From: Micavibrio sp.
GTDB taxonomy: Bacteria > Pseudomonadota > Alphaproteobacteria > Micavibrionales > Micavibrionaceae
DNA length: 16,668 nucleotides
Assembly: GCA_030824805.1 (NCBI GenBank)
Contig: JAPJRC010000003.1
Coordinates: forward strand, 96,020 to 112,687
Reading direction: 5' to 3'
Positions 6,524-12,779 of the stretch are shown here, in pieces. The position numbers and the translations under genes are program-made. Every line of letters starts with the position of its first letter. Position 1 is the stretch's first letter. The notes below the pieces were generated by a model. The model worked only from the letters and a program-made list of their open reading frames with translations. It did not search any database and had not been told where the DNA came from.

Positions 6524-7629
6524 TAATAAAGCACCACGCTTCTGATGCTTTCGCCGTGATGCATCAGATCGAACGCCTTGTTGATATCGTCGAGCGGCAT
6601 TGTATGCGTGATAAGGGAGTCGATGTCGATTTTCTTGTCCATATACCAGTCGACGATTTTCGGAACGTCCGTGCGGCCGCGCGCCCCGCCGAAGGCCGAA
6701 CCGCGCCACACGCGTCCCGTTACCAGTTGGAAGGGACGGGTGGATATTTCCTGACCCGCACCGGCCACGCCGATGATGATGCTTTCGCCCCAGCCTTTGT
6801 GGCAGCACTCGAGCGCCTGGCGCATCGTCTGCACGTTGCCGATACATTCGAAGGAATAATCCGCGCCGCCGTTGGTGAGATCGGAAATAGCCTCAATCAA
6901 ATTCGGCGTTTCTTTGGGATTGATAAAATGCGTCATGCCGAATTTCTTGGCAATGTCGACACGCTTGGGGTTGATGTCGATACCAATGATCTTGTTCGCG
7001 CCGACCATTTTCGCGCCCTGAATGACGTTCAGGCCGATACCGCCAAGGCCGAAGACCACGACGTTCGATCCCGGTTCCACCTTTGCATCGAACACAACAG
7101 CGCCGACGCCCGTGGTAACGCCGCAGCCGATGTAACAAACTTTGTCGAACGGCGCGTCGGGACGGATTTTCGCCAGCGCGATTTCCGGAAGAACCGTGTA
7201 GTTGGAGAAGGTCGAGCAACCCATATAGTGCAGGATCGGCGTGCCATCGATGGAAAAGCGCGATGTGCCGTCCGGCATCAGGCCTTTGCCTTGTGTGCTG
7301 CGGATTTTCTGGCAGAGGTTTGTTTTCGGGTGCAGGCAGTAATCGCATTCGCGGCATTCCGGCGTGTAGAGCGGAATGACATGATCGCCGACCTTTACAG
7401 ATGTAACGCCCGCGCCAACTTCACGCACGATGCCTGCGCCTTCATGGCCGAGGATTGCCGGAAACGCGCCTTCGGGGTCGTCACCGGACAGCGTGAACGC
7501 ATCCGTGTGGCAAATGCCTGTGGCTTTGATTTCGACCAGAACTTCTCCGGCCTGCGGGCCTTGCAGGTCAACCGTTTCGATCGTCAGAGGGGCTCCGGCT
7601 TTGTAGGCCACTGCGGCGCGTGTTTTCAT
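6523..7629 (-). CDS. frmA: S-(hydroxymethyl)glutathione dehydrogenase (class III alcohol dehydrogenase)
   Basis: This zinc enzyme oxidises the formaldehyde-glutathione adduct to S-formylglutathione with NAD+, handing the product to FghA encoded directly downstream. It may also act as S-nitrosoglutathione reductase. The 368-residue length is typical. Catalytic zinc ligands are C40 (GICHTD), H62 (GHE) and C169 (IGCGVTTG); the structural zinc site is C92, C95, C98 and C106; STQGKG is a class III marker; and the Rossmann fold GLGGIG binds NAD. I chose the ATG at 7629 (MKTRAAVAYKAG) over an upstream in-frame one because GGAGAAAAG precedes it and it matches the family. No frmR-type regulator is visible. 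It is divergent from msrA, with 124 bases between. Confidence 0.97.
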   Translation of the reverse strand: MKTRAAVAYKAGAPLTIETVDLQGPQAGEVLVEIKATGICHTDAFTLSGDDPEGAFPAILGHEGAGIVREVGAGVTSVKVGDHVIPLYTPECRECDYCLHPKTNLCQKIRSTQGKGLMPDGTSRFSIDGTPILHYMGCSTFSNYTVLPEIALAKIRPDAPFDKVCYIGCGVTTGVGAVVFDAKVEPGSNVVVFGLGGIGLNVIQGAKMVGANKIIGIDINPKRVDIAKKFGMTHFINPKETPNLIEAISDLTNGGADYSFECIGNVQTMRQALECCHKGWGESIIIGVAGAGQEISTRPFQLVTGRVWRGSAFGGARGRTDVPKIVDWYMDKKIDIDSLITHTMPLDDINKAFDLMHHGESIRSVVLY

Positions 7630-7753
7630 ATCTTTTCTCCCGTGTTTTCTGCACAAAACCTAAAAGAGACAGGAAGATATTGCAATGGCTTATGGCCTTC
7701 TTGGAAAAAAGGCATAATTCTATGGATGTATGTCCAAAAAATAAGGATTTCCC

Positions 7754-8344
7754 ATGGCCCGTTTCCTGTTTTGCCTGGCTGTTTTTATTACAATCGCGGC
7801 TTCTCCCGCACGCGCCGATATGGCTGTCTTCGCCGGCGGATGTTTCTGGTGCATGGAAGCGGAGTTTTCGCACAAAGAGGGTGTTACGGATGTCGTTTCC
7901 GGTTTCGCGGGCGAGGGCGCAAAGGCCCCGACCTATGATGAAGTCGGTACAGGCCGCACGGGTTTCAAGGAAGCGGTAAGCGTGACATATGATCCGGCTG
8001 TTGTGACCTATCAGCAATTGCTCGATATATTCTGGTCCAATGTCGATCCGTTCGATGACAAAGGACAGTTCTGTGACAAGGGAACGCAATATCAGGCTGC
8101 AATTTATTACGCCTCGCCGGAAGAGAAAAAACTGGCGGAAGAATCTTTGATGAAGGTTGAAGAAAAGTTCAAGCAAAGGGTTGCTACGCAAATCCTGCCG
8201 CAAGCGAATTTCCATGCAGCCGAAGACTACCATCAGGATTTCTACGAAAAAAACAAAGCCCATTACGAGCGTTACAAAAAAGGCTGCCGCCGCGAGCAAA
8301 CGCTTGAAGATATATGGGGCGAAGACGACGCCGAAGACAAATAG
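7754..8344 (+). CDS. msrA: Exported peptide methionine sulfoxide reductase MsrA
   Basis: MsrA reduces the S-form of methionine sulfoxide in proteins. The 196-residue product opens with a signal peptide (hydrophobic run about residues 3-16, likely cleavage after ARA at 19-21), so it should act in the periplasm rather than the cytoplasm. The catalytic motif GCFWC gives nucleophile C30 plus C33; C107 (QFCDKGTQYQ) and C178 (KKGC) are candidates for disulfide relay or resolving residues. The substrate-pocket residues TYDEV and the region NFHAAEDYHQDFY are family features. AAGGA at 7743-7747 is well spaced for the ATG. A periplasmic MsrA needs an electron source such as a thioredoxin-like membrane donor, and none is encoded in the window. 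The gene is divergent from frmA. Confidence 0.94.
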   Translation: MARFLFCLAVFITIAASPARADMAVFAGGCFWCMEAEFSHKEGVTDVVSGFAGEGAKAPTYDEVGTGRTGFKEAVSVTYDPAVVTYQQLLDIFWSNVDPFDDKGQFCDKGTQYQAAIYYASPEEKKLAEESLMKVEEKFKQRVATQILPQANFHAAEDYHQDFYEKNKAHYERYKKGCRREQTLEDIWGEDDAEDK

Positions 8345-8348
8345 GCCC

Positions 8349-8396
8349 AAAAAAGGCGACCCCGATGCTTGGGGGAACATCGGGGTCTATTCGCCT
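8349..8396 (-). terminator. Intrinsic terminator for the GGDEF gene
   Basis: ACCCCGATG (8359-8367) pairs with CATCGGGGT (8378-8386), and an outer AGGCG/CGCCT pair (8354-8358 with 8392-8396) extends the stem. Read on the minus strand the stem is followed by a T run (complement of the A tract 8349-8354), placing it about 60 bases after the GGDEF stop. It also follows the msrA stop closely and may hinder transcription there too, but lacks a T run on that side. Confidence 0.75.
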
Positions 8397-8452
8397 GCCT
8401 TTGGGGTTCACGGTTAGGGAGGGGCGGCAGGCGGAACTTGTTCTAAGGATTG

Positions 8453-9199
8453 CTAGAAGCTGCTGAGCATGCTCCTTCCATTGGAAAATCCTTTGTTGCT
8501 GCGCTTTTGATGATAGAGGCGCGCATCGGCTTCACCGAAAATACTGTCGGGCGTTTCGCCCTTGCCGTAGTCCTTCAGACCCAGCGAAGCGCGAATGGGA
8601 AGTTCTGCGCCGTACCACACAAGCGAGAGATTGTTCAATTGCTTGATAAGGTTCTGCGCGCGGACCAAAGCTTTTTCACGCTCTGTGTTAGCCAGCAGCA
8701 GCACAAATTCGTCACCGCCAAGGCGCGCGCAAACATCCATCACACGGCTGCCGGAAGCCAGGGTTTTTCCAACCAGACGCAGGGCCATGTCACCGGCCTG
8801 ATGGCCATAGGTGTCGTTGATCATTTTGAAATTGTCGAGATCTATCAGAATGAGAAGACCGCCTTCGCTGAATCCGCGTTCCACACGTCCAAGCTCTTGC
8901 GTAAAGGTCTCAAAGAATCCACGGCGATTCATCAAGCCAGTCAGCTCGTCATGGGTGGCCTGCTGTTCAAGTACAGCGATGCGCTTTTCCATTTCGGCAA
9001 TGACGGTGTCGGCTTGTTCGAGACGTGTGGACGCATGCTTGAGAAGGGATACGCTCGCGCTCATGGTACGGAACCATCCGTCCCGCTCCAGATCGCGTTC
9101 TTCGTCTTCGATTGCGGCGGCATCGCCCGTGTGCAGAGCGCGGGTTCTCATCCGTGCCTGTACGGTTGGTACGGATGCCTCCGAATTGAATTCCTGCAT
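8453..9199 (-). CDS. Small soluble diguanylate cyclase (GGDEF protein)
   Basis: The 248-residue product makes cyclic di-GMP from two GTP. Residues 1-60 are a polar region with no recognised sensor domain, and 60-80 form a short coiled-coil helix (RLEQADTVIAEMEKRIAVLEQQ) of the kind that precedes GGDEF domains. The GGDEF domain runs from about THDELTGLMNRR (82-93) through the metal-binding LIDLDNFKMIND (118-129) to an intact GGDEF active site (161-165). An inhibitory site R152-x-x-D155 lies at the standard distance before it, implying product feedback. There is no membrane helix. I chose the ATG at 9199 because GAGGG precedes it closely; an in-frame ATG at 9247 lacks this. The protein is likely active but its input signal is unknown. 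It is divergent from the EipB-like gene. Confidence 0.9.
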   Translation of the reverse strand: MQEFNSEASVPTVQARMRTRALHTGDAAAIEDEERDLERDGWFRTMSASVSLLKHASTRLEQADTVIAEMEKRIAVLEQQATHDELTGLMNRRGFFETFTQELGRVERGFSEGGLLILIDLDNFKMINDTYGHQAGDMALRLVGKTLASGSRVMDVCARLGGDEFVLLLANTEREKALVRAQNLIKQLNNLSLVWYGAELPIRASLGLKDYGKGETPDSIFGEADARLYHQKRSNKGFSNGRSMLSSF

Positions 9200-9518
9200 A
9201 AAACACCCTCGTCGTTTATTGGCCGCTATTCTGGCGGTCGGCGACAATCGCCCTCGTTACCTATCCAACCATGCGAAGCGCGTGCCAGTTCCATGGTGAA
9301 AAAAAGGTATAGAAACATCAAAGGCTTGTACGGAAGCCTGCGGGTTCCGGAAGGGTGTTTCGCACTGGCAAAAACTGCAGTGCGATAAGATTAAAGCGTT
9401 ACCGGAGGGCAAGCTTTGCCGTGTTATGGAACATAATGGGAAGATTGTCTTTCAACTCCTAAGCCTTTGGATTAAGATAATAAGTCTGTCATTAACCCTT
9501 CAGCTTTTCTGGGTCTGC
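9200..9518. other. Divergent intergenic region between the GGDEF and EipB-like genes
   Basis: This 319-base gap should hold both promoters. I find no convincing -35/-10 pair on either strand. It does contain several short stem-forming elements between 9323 and 9385: GGCTT/AAGCC, CGGAA/TTCCG and the 8-bp stem at 9360-9385. A 31-codon frame at 9293-9388 has no ribosome site and is not called. The in-frame extension of the EipB-like gene back to 9426 is possible but not favoured. Confidence 0.4.
9360..9385. repeat. 8-bp inverted repeat with 10-base loop
   Basis: TCGCACTG (9360-9367) is followed by ten bases and then CAGTGCGA (9378-9385), an exact match. There is no T run on either side, so it is not an ordinary terminator; an operator or a structured RNA leader is possible. 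Confidence 0.45.
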
Positions 9519-10391
9519 ATGTCCTATGTCCGCCCGCGTACTCTGCAATTGTTAACGGTTCTGCTGGCCGGCTGTACTGTTATGCCGCAAAGTGCTGCGT
9601 ATGCAGCGGCAGATGTTCTCGCCAAAGGGCTGGTGCCGCACAAAGCGCTCTATGACATTGACCTTGTAGCCACACATAGCGGCTCACAGATTCTCAATAT
9701 CAGCGGACAGATGGCGTATGAATGGCGTCCCGATTGCGATGGCTGGCTCACAGACCATAAGTTCAAGCTGCACTACGTATACGCCGACAGCCCCGGCATG
9801 CGTATTTCTTCGGACTTTTCGACATATGAAAGTTTCGACGGAGAAAGCTTCCACTACACATCGAGCCGTTCACGTGACGGCGATATCTATCAAACCATTC
9901 TGGGCGATGCGCGCATGGGCGTAAAAGGCGGCAAAGCCACCTTCCGCAGCCCGGAAGGCATTAAATACGATCTTACACCCGGCACCTTGTTCCCCATCGG
10001 CCATACGCTGCAATTGATCGACCATGCGGAGAAGGGCGATAAATTCTACACCGCCAATGTTTTCGACGGCAGCGACGAAGAAGGGCCGATAGAAATAAGC
10101 AGTTTCATAGGCAAGGCCGCCAAGCCTAAAAAATCGTTGCTGGAAAATCCGAAAATAGATGCCGGTATGCTCTCTTCCAAGGCATGGTCTGTGCGCATGG
10201 CCGTGTTTCCTGTCAAAAACGAAGAGGAAGAATCCGATTACGAGATGAGCATGAATTTTCATGAAAACGGCGTCATTTCGGACATGCTGATTGAATATGA
10301 TGATTTTTCCGTCAGCCAGCATCTTGTGGCGTTGGAAAAAATTCCGGCGGAAAGCTGCGGCTCTCCAGCCCCTGTGCCGAAAAAGCCGTAA
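9519..10391 (+). CDS. eipB: EipB-like periplasmic envelope protein (DUF1849)
   Basis: The 290-residue product matches the DUF1849/EipB family, known from Brucella as a periplasmic beta-spiral protein needed for cell envelope integrity. Family features: LVPHKALYDIDL at the mature N-terminus, MAYEWRPDCDGW with C73, DGESFHYTSSR, GTLFPIGHT, VFDGSDEEGP, and an ALEKIPAESC end with C280. The family's conserved disulfide links equivalents of these two cysteines. The start at 9519 gives a signal sequence; it contains LLAGC (C19), a lipobox, but also AYA-A near residue 29 for signal peptidase I, so it could be a lipoprotein or a soluble periplasmic protein. No strong ribosome site precedes it, and an in-frame ATG at 9426 would add an extra hydrophobic segment. 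It is followed by divK in the same direction after 96 bases. Confidence 0.82.
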   Translation: MSYVRPRTLQLLTVLLAGCTVMPQSAAYAAADVLAKGLVPHKALYDIDLVATHSGSQILNISGQMAYEWRPDCDGWLTDHKFKLHYVYADSPGMRISSDFSTYESFDGESFHYTSSRSRDGDIYQTILGDARMGVKGGKATFRSPEGIKYDLTPGTLFPIGHTLQLIDHAEKGDKFYTANVFDGSDEEGPIEISSFIGKAAKPKKSLLENPKIDAGMLSSKAWSVRMAVFPVKNEEEESDYEMSMNFHENGVISDMLIEYDDFSVSQHLVALEKIPAESCGSPAPVPKKP

Positions 10392-10406
10392 CTGTTCATC
10401 GCTTTG

Positions 10407-10421
10407 TTAATCTTTTGGTAA
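10407..10421 (+). promoter_or_regulatory. Candidate CtrA box upstream of divK
   Basis: TTAA-N7-GTAA at 10407-10421 matches the CtrA full-site consensus TTAA-N7-TTAA with one mismatch. It lies about 70 bases before the divK start, in the AT-rich gap after the EipB-like gene. In Caulobacter, divK is transcribed under CtrA control. Such a short motif can occur by chance. Confidence 0.35.
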
Positions 10422-10487
10422 CCAGTTAGCTGTTAGCATTTTCAGGTAAAATTCCAATTTGAATCCACGGGTTAAAGGCTTCCACAC

Positions 10488-11003
10488 ATGACAAAAACGG
10501 TTCTCATCGTTGAGGACAACGAGCTGAACATGAAACTGTTCCGCGATCTGCTGGAGGCACATGGAATTGCCACGGTCGAAACGCGCAACGGCATGGAAGT
10601 GCTTGAACTGGCGCGTGAGAAAAAGCCCGACCTGGTGTTGATGGATATCCAGCTTCCGGAAGTGTCAGGCCTTGATGTGACCAAGTGGTTGAAAAACGAC
10701 GAAGCGTTGAAATCTATTCCCGTGATTGCGGTTACCGCTTTCGCAATGAAGGGAGACGAAGAGAAAATACGTCAGGGTGGCTGCGAGGATTATATTTCAA
10801 AACCTATCTCCGTGACCCGTTTTCTTGAAGTCATACAGACTTATCTTAATAAACCTAAGGAAGAGGCGGTGGATGCACCGGAAGAGGCGGCGAAAGACGA
10901 CGCCCCGGCATTCGAGATCCGCGATGCCGGAGAAGATGATTACAACGATGTGTTCGACGATCTGTCTGCTGACGATTTGGACGAACAAGAAGACTTGAAA
11001 TAG
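10488..11003 (+). CDS. divK: Single-domain response regulator DivK, with an acidic C-terminal tail
   Basis: DivK is the essential cell-fate response regulator of alphaproteobacteria: phosphorylated by DivJ and dephosphorylated by PleC at the poles, it controls CckA-CtrA through DivL. Residues 1-121 follow Caulobacter DivK closely: E9/D10, phospho-acceptor D53 (LMDIQLPE), T83 in VTAFAMKGDEE, and K105 in ISKPIS, plus the conserved KWLK and GGCEDY. Unlike the usual ~125-130 residue protein, this one continues to 171; residues 122-171 hold 21 Asp/Glu, ending in a repeated acidic pattern (DDYNDVFDDLSADDLDEQED). The tail is in frame with normal codon use, so it is not a frameshift. AAAGG nine bases before the ATG is the ribosome site. 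pleD follows after nine bases, with its ribosome site overlapping the divK stop, so they form one operon. Confidence 0.95.
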   Translation: MTKTVLIVEDNELNMKLFRDLLEAHGIATVETRNGMEVLELAREKKPDLVLMDIQLPEVSGLDVTKWLKNDEALKSIPVIAVTAFAMKGDEEKIRQGGCEDYISKPISVTRFLEVIQTYLNKPKEEAVDAPEEAAKDDAPAFEIRDAGEDDYNDVFDDLSADDLDEQEDLK

Positions 11004-11012
11004 AGGATAACC

Positions 11013-12443
11013 ATGTCAGCGCGCGTACTCGTCGTCGATGATATTTTGCCAAACGTAAAACTTCTGGAAGCGAAGCTGTCCAGCGAGTATTACGACGTGC
11101 TTACTGCAACGAATGGACCTGAAGCACTGGAAAAAGTCGCAGCGCAAAGCCCGGATATCGTATTGCTCGATGTTATGATGCCCGGTATGGACGGGTTCGA
11201 AGTGTGCCGCCGCATCAAGGCAAACCCAGCCACCGCGCACGTACCCGTGGTGATGGTAACGGCTCTTACAGATTCCTCCGACCGCATCAAAGGGCTCGAA
11301 GCCGGTGCGGACGATTTTCTTTCCAAACCTTTGAATGATACCGCCCTGATGAGCCGTGTGCGTTCTCTCGTGCGCCTGAAGATGACGGTTGATGAATGGC
11401 GTGTGCGTGAAAACACGGCATCGCAGCTTGGTGTCGTGGACAACACCGCCAACGCCATGAACGAGCCTGTGGTGAATGCGCGCGTCCTGGTTATCGAAGA
11501 CCAATCCTTTGAAAGCAAAAAATTTGTCGATGCGCTTAAAGTGGACGAAGATATTGTCATCGTTGCCGAGAGCGGGGTCGAGGCGATGTCGAAGGTCAAT
11601 GAAGGCGATTACGATCTTCTTGCTGTCAGCTTGAACCTTAAAAACGAAGACGGCTTGCGTTTGTGTTCGCATCTCCGTTCCAGCGAAAGAACACGTTCCA
11701 TCCCAATCCTGATGATCGCCAACGAAGACGATATGCCGCGTATCGCGCACGGTCTTGAGATCGGCGCGCACGACTACATTCTTCGCCCCGTCGATCGTAA
11801 CGAGCTTCTGGCGCGGGTGCGCACACAGGTGCGCCGCAAGCGTTTCCAGCAGCGTCTGCGCTCGAACTTTGAACTCAGCCTGTCCATGGCGCTCACGGAT
11901 TCTCTGACGGGTCTGTATAACCGCCGCTATTTCGAAGTGCACTTGCAAAAACTTCTGCAAAAGAACCAGCAGACGAAAAAGGCGATGGCGGTCTTGATGA
12001 TGGATATCGACCATTTCAAATCTATCAACGACACGCATGGTCATGGTGTGGGTGACGAAATCCTTAAAATATTCGGAAACCGCGTGAAAGATTCTCTGCG
12101 CAGTTTCGACCTTGTCGCGCGTCTGGGCGGTGAGGAATTCGTCGTGATCCTGCCGGATGTTTCAACAGACATGGCATATTTCATCGCCGAGCGTTTGCGC
12201 AGAGCCATTTCAGACGAACCTTTTGCCTGCAGCGCCGCCGGTGGCAAGGTAAGCGTTACCGCATCCATCGGTGCCATGATTGTTGATGCCGACACAACGC
12301 TCGGCATGGAAGAAATCCTCAAGCATGCAGACGACGCTTTGTACGACGCCAAAGAAACGGGCCGCAACGCGACCGTGTTCGAAGGGAAGGGCAAGCTTGA
12401 CCCAAGTGCGTATCAACAGGAAGCCCGGGCGTTTCTGGAATAA
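11013..12443 (+). CDS. pleD: PleD-type diguanylate cyclase response regulator
   Basis: PleD is a REC-REC-GGDEF protein that, when phosphorylated, dimerises and makes cyclic di-GMP at the pole during the swarmer-to-stalked transition. The 476 residues show REC1 (about 1-125) with D9/D10, acceptor D53 and K105; a second receiver (about 155-275) in which the acceptor position is S206 rather than Asp, as expected for the adaptor-type REC2; and a GGDEF domain (about 290-460) starting at TDSLTGLYNRR, with MMDIDHFKSIND, the inhibitory site R363-x-x-D366, and active site GGEEF at 372-376. The length and layout match Caulobacter PleD (454 residues), with a short extra C-terminal tail. GAGGA overlapping the divK stop is the ribosome site. 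Its partners DivJ and PleC are not in the window. Confidence 0.96.
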   Translation: MSARVLVVDDILPNVKLLEAKLSSEYYDVLTATNGPEALEKVAAQSPDIVLLDVMMPGMDGFEVCRRIKANPATAHVPVVMVTALTDSSDRIKGLEAGADDFLSKPLNDTALMSRVRSLVRLKMTVDEWRVRENTASQLGVVDNTANAMNEPVVNARVLVIEDQSFESKKFVDALKVDEDIVIVAESGVEAMSKVNEGDYDLLAVSLNLKNEDGLRLCSHLRSSERTRSIPILMIANEDDMPRIAHGLEIGAHDYILRPVDRNELLARVRTQVRRKRFQQRLRSNFELSLSMALTDSLTGLYNRRYFEVHLQKLLQKNQQTKKAMAVLMMDIDHFKSINDTHGHGVGDEILKIFGNRVKDSLRSFDLVARLGGEEFVVILPDVSTDMAYFIAERLRRAISDEPFACSAAGGKVSVTASIGAMIVDADTTLGMEEILKHADDALYDAKETGRNATVFEGKGKLDPSAYQQEARAFLE

Positions 12444-12459
12444 GCCCAAGGACAATAAA

Positions 12460-12486
12460 AAAGGCGCCAGTGGCGCCTTTGTTGTT
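12460..12486. terminator. Intrinsic terminator between convergent pleD and rpmG
   Basis: AAAGGCGCC (12460-12468) pairs exactly with GGCGCCTTT (12472-12480) around a three-base loop. Read on the minus strand, a T run (TTTTTTATTG, complement of 12454-12462) follows the stem, so it ends rpmG well. On the plus strand only TTTGTTGTT follows, a weaker end for pleD 17 bases after its stop. Confidence 0.83.
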
Positions 12487-12502
12487 CGTATTCCAAAAGA
12501 AA

Positions 12503-12712
12503 CTAGTTCTTTTTGGAGGGCGGCATTTTCTTTTCTTCGAAAACGACGTGCGCGCCTTTTTTGCCCGTTTCAGGGTTTGTCGCCCACGGGTCGAATTTGC
12601 GCATTTTCAGCTTCTCGGTCGCTTTCGCGCCTTTTTTCTTGTAGTAACGGAAACCCGTGCCTGCCGTGGATTCCATGCGGACTTTCGTTGCGCCGCCGCC
12701 TTTTTTAGCCAT
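12503..12712 (-). CDS. rpmG: 50S ribosomal protein L33, long form
   Basis: L33 is a small protein of the large ribosomal subunit. The 69-residue product shows the family core: ATKVRMESTAGTGFRYYKKK, TEKLKMRKFDP and the final VVFEEKK. It has no cysteines, so it is the zinc-independent (C-minus) type. At 69 residues it exceeds the usual 50-56: a segment of about ten residues (WATNPETGKKGA) replaces the short turn before the last strand, and MPPSKKN extends the end. An AAAGGG lies nine bases before the ATG on the minus strand, and a good promoter lies further upstream. It is convergent with pleD across a shared terminator. Confidence 0.9.
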   Translation of the reverse strand: MAKKGGGATKVRMESTAGTGFRYYKKKGAKATEKLKMRKFDPWATNPETGKKGAHVVFEEKKMPPSKKN

Positions 12713-12745
12713 TTTGCTAGCCCTTTATTTAAAAATTAGACCCTG

Positions 12746-12774
12746 CTTATTGCGGGTTTTGACCCAAATGTCAA
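12746..12774 (-). promoter_or_regulatory. Candidate rpmG promoter
   Basis: On the minus strand, a perfect TTGACA (12774-12769) is followed by 17 bases and then AATAAG (12751-12746), a four-of-six -10 box. A small GGGT-TTTG-ACCC repeat lies inside the spacer. This gives rpmG its own transcript in addition to any read-through from the phoH-like gene, whose stop is just upstream at 12780. Confidence 0.5.
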
Positions 12775-12779
12775 GAACC

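Noticed and set aside
6524..6847. N-terminal extension of fghA
   Set aside because: It overlaps frmA in another frame, is arginine-rich nonsense in composition, and the family starts at the TAATG junction.
6556..7938. Long open frame on the plus strand across frmA and into msrA
   Set aside because: It is antisense to frmA and out of frame with msrA, both of which are strongly supported by active-site motifs.
9293..9388. 31-codon frame in the GGDEF/EipB gap
   Set aside because: There is no ribosome site, no recognisable features, and it is the tail of an open frame antisense to the GGDEF gene.
11013..12443. Missing phospho-acceptor in the second receiver of PleD taken as a defect
   Set aside because: A degenerate second receiver is normal for PleD, where it serves dimerisation.
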